This document shows, one piece after another, positions 62,561 through 64,000 of a DNA stretch of 64,000 nt (its first letter is position 1; each line of letters opens with the position of its first letter). Source of the DNA: Brachyhypopomus gauderio. Its lineage: Eukaryota > Chordata > Actinopteri > Gymnotiformes > Hypopomidae. Location: contig NC_135212.1 of assembly GCF_052324685.1 (NCBI RefSeq), positions 21,059,048 to 21,123,047 of the forward strand, written 5' to 3'. The notes under the pieces are model-generated. The model was not told where the DNA came from, did no database searches, and saw only the letters and a program-made list of their open reading frames with translations. Position numbers and translations under genes: made by a program.

Positions 62561-64000
62561 GACAGGAGGCTTCAATGCCCCCCCCAGCTTATCCACCATT
62601 ATATATATATTGAAAAGCTGCTATATACACACAAATGCAATCCCAATTATAACCATATTCATTTAGAAACAAAAAAACTATACATTTATTTTAAATTATT
62701 AAAAAAACATTAAAAATAAAATATTCTTATAAAGATATTCCTGCAACATCAGACGTATGTTCTTAAGATAGACATATTTGAAAGACATCACAGATGTACT
62801 TTTCTTATTTTTTATTTAACATTTTTACACAATAAATACAAATTATTTTACAGCTAATAATATGAAGAAAGAAAAGTTTTCCCGTTCTCTGATACTGTCA
62901 CGGCAGCAAAAGTCTGATAATATGCCATCTTTTTTCTAGCAGCTTTAAATACTCTTCAAATAAAATACAACACAAATAATAAAAACATTAAAAAAAAGAG
63001 TTTGTGGATGAAGGGTTTTTCAAAGCTGCAAATTCAAAACTGTCCAACAGAAACTGGGAATTATTTAAAAGAAAAGAAGTGCCAAACTTTGAGGGAGAAG
63101 AGATCTCTCACCAGATGAACCACACTGTAAAGAATAAACTTCAAAACAAGTTTGATAATTCAAAAGATCTCAACGAGATCAACAAGAAAATAGGCTGAGA
63201 CACAACAAGTGACATAAGGACAAATATTCCTATATCTTCCACTGATTAAAAACATCCAGAACTATTTCTCCCCAAATCCTCACAAGTAGAGATCTGTACT
63301 CAAGATGTTATTTACACAACCCTGCTCTCATTACCAATTCTACTCTAATTCTCTAGAAAAAAAACATTTTCTTTCCTCCTGCTGTCAACACGGAGGCAAT
63401 AAACAAAAGACTTTTTTCCTTTCTTTTTTGTTTTTTTTTTTGCAAACCACGGAGGTGAAATACAATCACTCATCCACACAAGATCAAAAACTCAAAGTTG
63501 GGCAGCTATGCTACTGACGATGGGCAACCCATGACGTACAAAAACAGAACTTAAAGAAACAAAGCAATACAACTTTTGGAAAGTGCCGAGATACATAATA
63601 TACTGTTGAAAATATGGTAAAAATACAGATACAGGTTGATATTAATATAAATACCAAGCAATCAGTACTTCATTTAGGATGAAATGGATAATGGACCGTC
63701 GAAGTTTGGCTTCATAGATGGAACCAGATCTTCTAGTTCCTCACAGAGACAGAAAAATACTATTCAAACTGACCCAATCTTGACACTCCAGACTTGCCCA
63801 ATAGAGAAACAGCTGCCCCTTGTACAGAGTAAAAGCCCTTGGGACTCTAGAGGGTATGCTCTTTTTCAGAAGGGGCTCTGTAGTTGTTTATCCACAGCCC
63901 TCCTAACTCACTTCAACAGACGTCCGCATGTAACAGAGCTCCAGGTGCAGTGAGCCGACATGTCCAGCAGCGTTCCCGGCTCAAGCCAGTGTTAAAGTAA
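62561..64000. other. AT-rich region upstream of the NWD2-like gene, no gene recognised
   Basis: Nothing on either strand resembles a known exon. TTTATT-type signals on the plus strand near 62,815 could be a minus-strand poly(A) signal, so this could be the 3' UTR of another minus-strand gene lying beyond the window. Short plus-strand open frames at 63,004-63,198, 63,305-63,517 and 63,684-63,953 have low complexity or no recognisable product. The NWD2-like promoter is probably between about 62,560 and 62,700, but no clear core element is seen. Confidence 0.5.

Noticed and set aside
63004..63198. 64-codon plus-strand open frame starting MDEGFFK
   Set aside because: Lys/Asn-rich composition as expected from AT-rich DNA; no family recognised and no promoter or splice context.

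Overview
The window looks like nuclear DNA of a ray-finned fish. The evidence is spliced genes with GT/AG introns, a NACHT-WD40 gene of the vertebrate NWD family, remnants of Penelope-like, L2/CR1-type and hAT elements, an L2-type retroposon tail ending in GATTCT repeats, and many microsatellites. I see no bacterial features, no CRISPR array and no RNA gene. Region 1 (1 to about 44,136, cut off by the left window edge) is one continuous minisatellite/satellite array of a 47-bp monomer, about 940 copies by simple division. It is organised hierarchically. Monomer variants form higher-order units of 1,217 bp (and an 888-bp form exactly seven monomers shorter) and of 1,345 bp, and these sit inside larger duplications with periods of about 7.40-7.44 kb and 3.24 kb. 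Copies are nearly identical and share rare derived bases, so amplification was recent and stepwise. Monomers decay at the right edge. Long minus-strand open frames here follow from the monomer having no stop codon in any minus-strand frame, and I do not call them genes. Region 2 (44,137-56,190) is AT-rich intergenic DNA with relics. These are a GC-rich stretch resembling a Ty3/gypsy-type LTR element, an L2-like reverse-transcriptase fragment that truncates a SWIM-zinc-finger (YqaJ-associated) pseudogene, the last two exons of a CABLES-like gene (plus strand) with a frameshift in each, an L2-type 3' tail, a CGAGA-rich repeat with a large TA palindrome, and a decayed Penelope-like element split by a 153-bp hAT-type MITE. 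Region 3 (56,196-62,302, minus strand) holds the one gene that looks intact: a seven-coding-exon NWD2-like NACHT/WD-repeat protein of about 1,601 residues with in-frame splice junctions, P-loop, Walker B and a poly(A) signal. Region 4 (62,303-64,000) is AT-rich with a possible 5' noncoding exon of that gene and no other gene I can support. I found no operon-like or clearly new molecular system. The most unusual object is the nested satellite array. The intact NWD2-like paralogue and the layered transposon and pseudogene relics come next.
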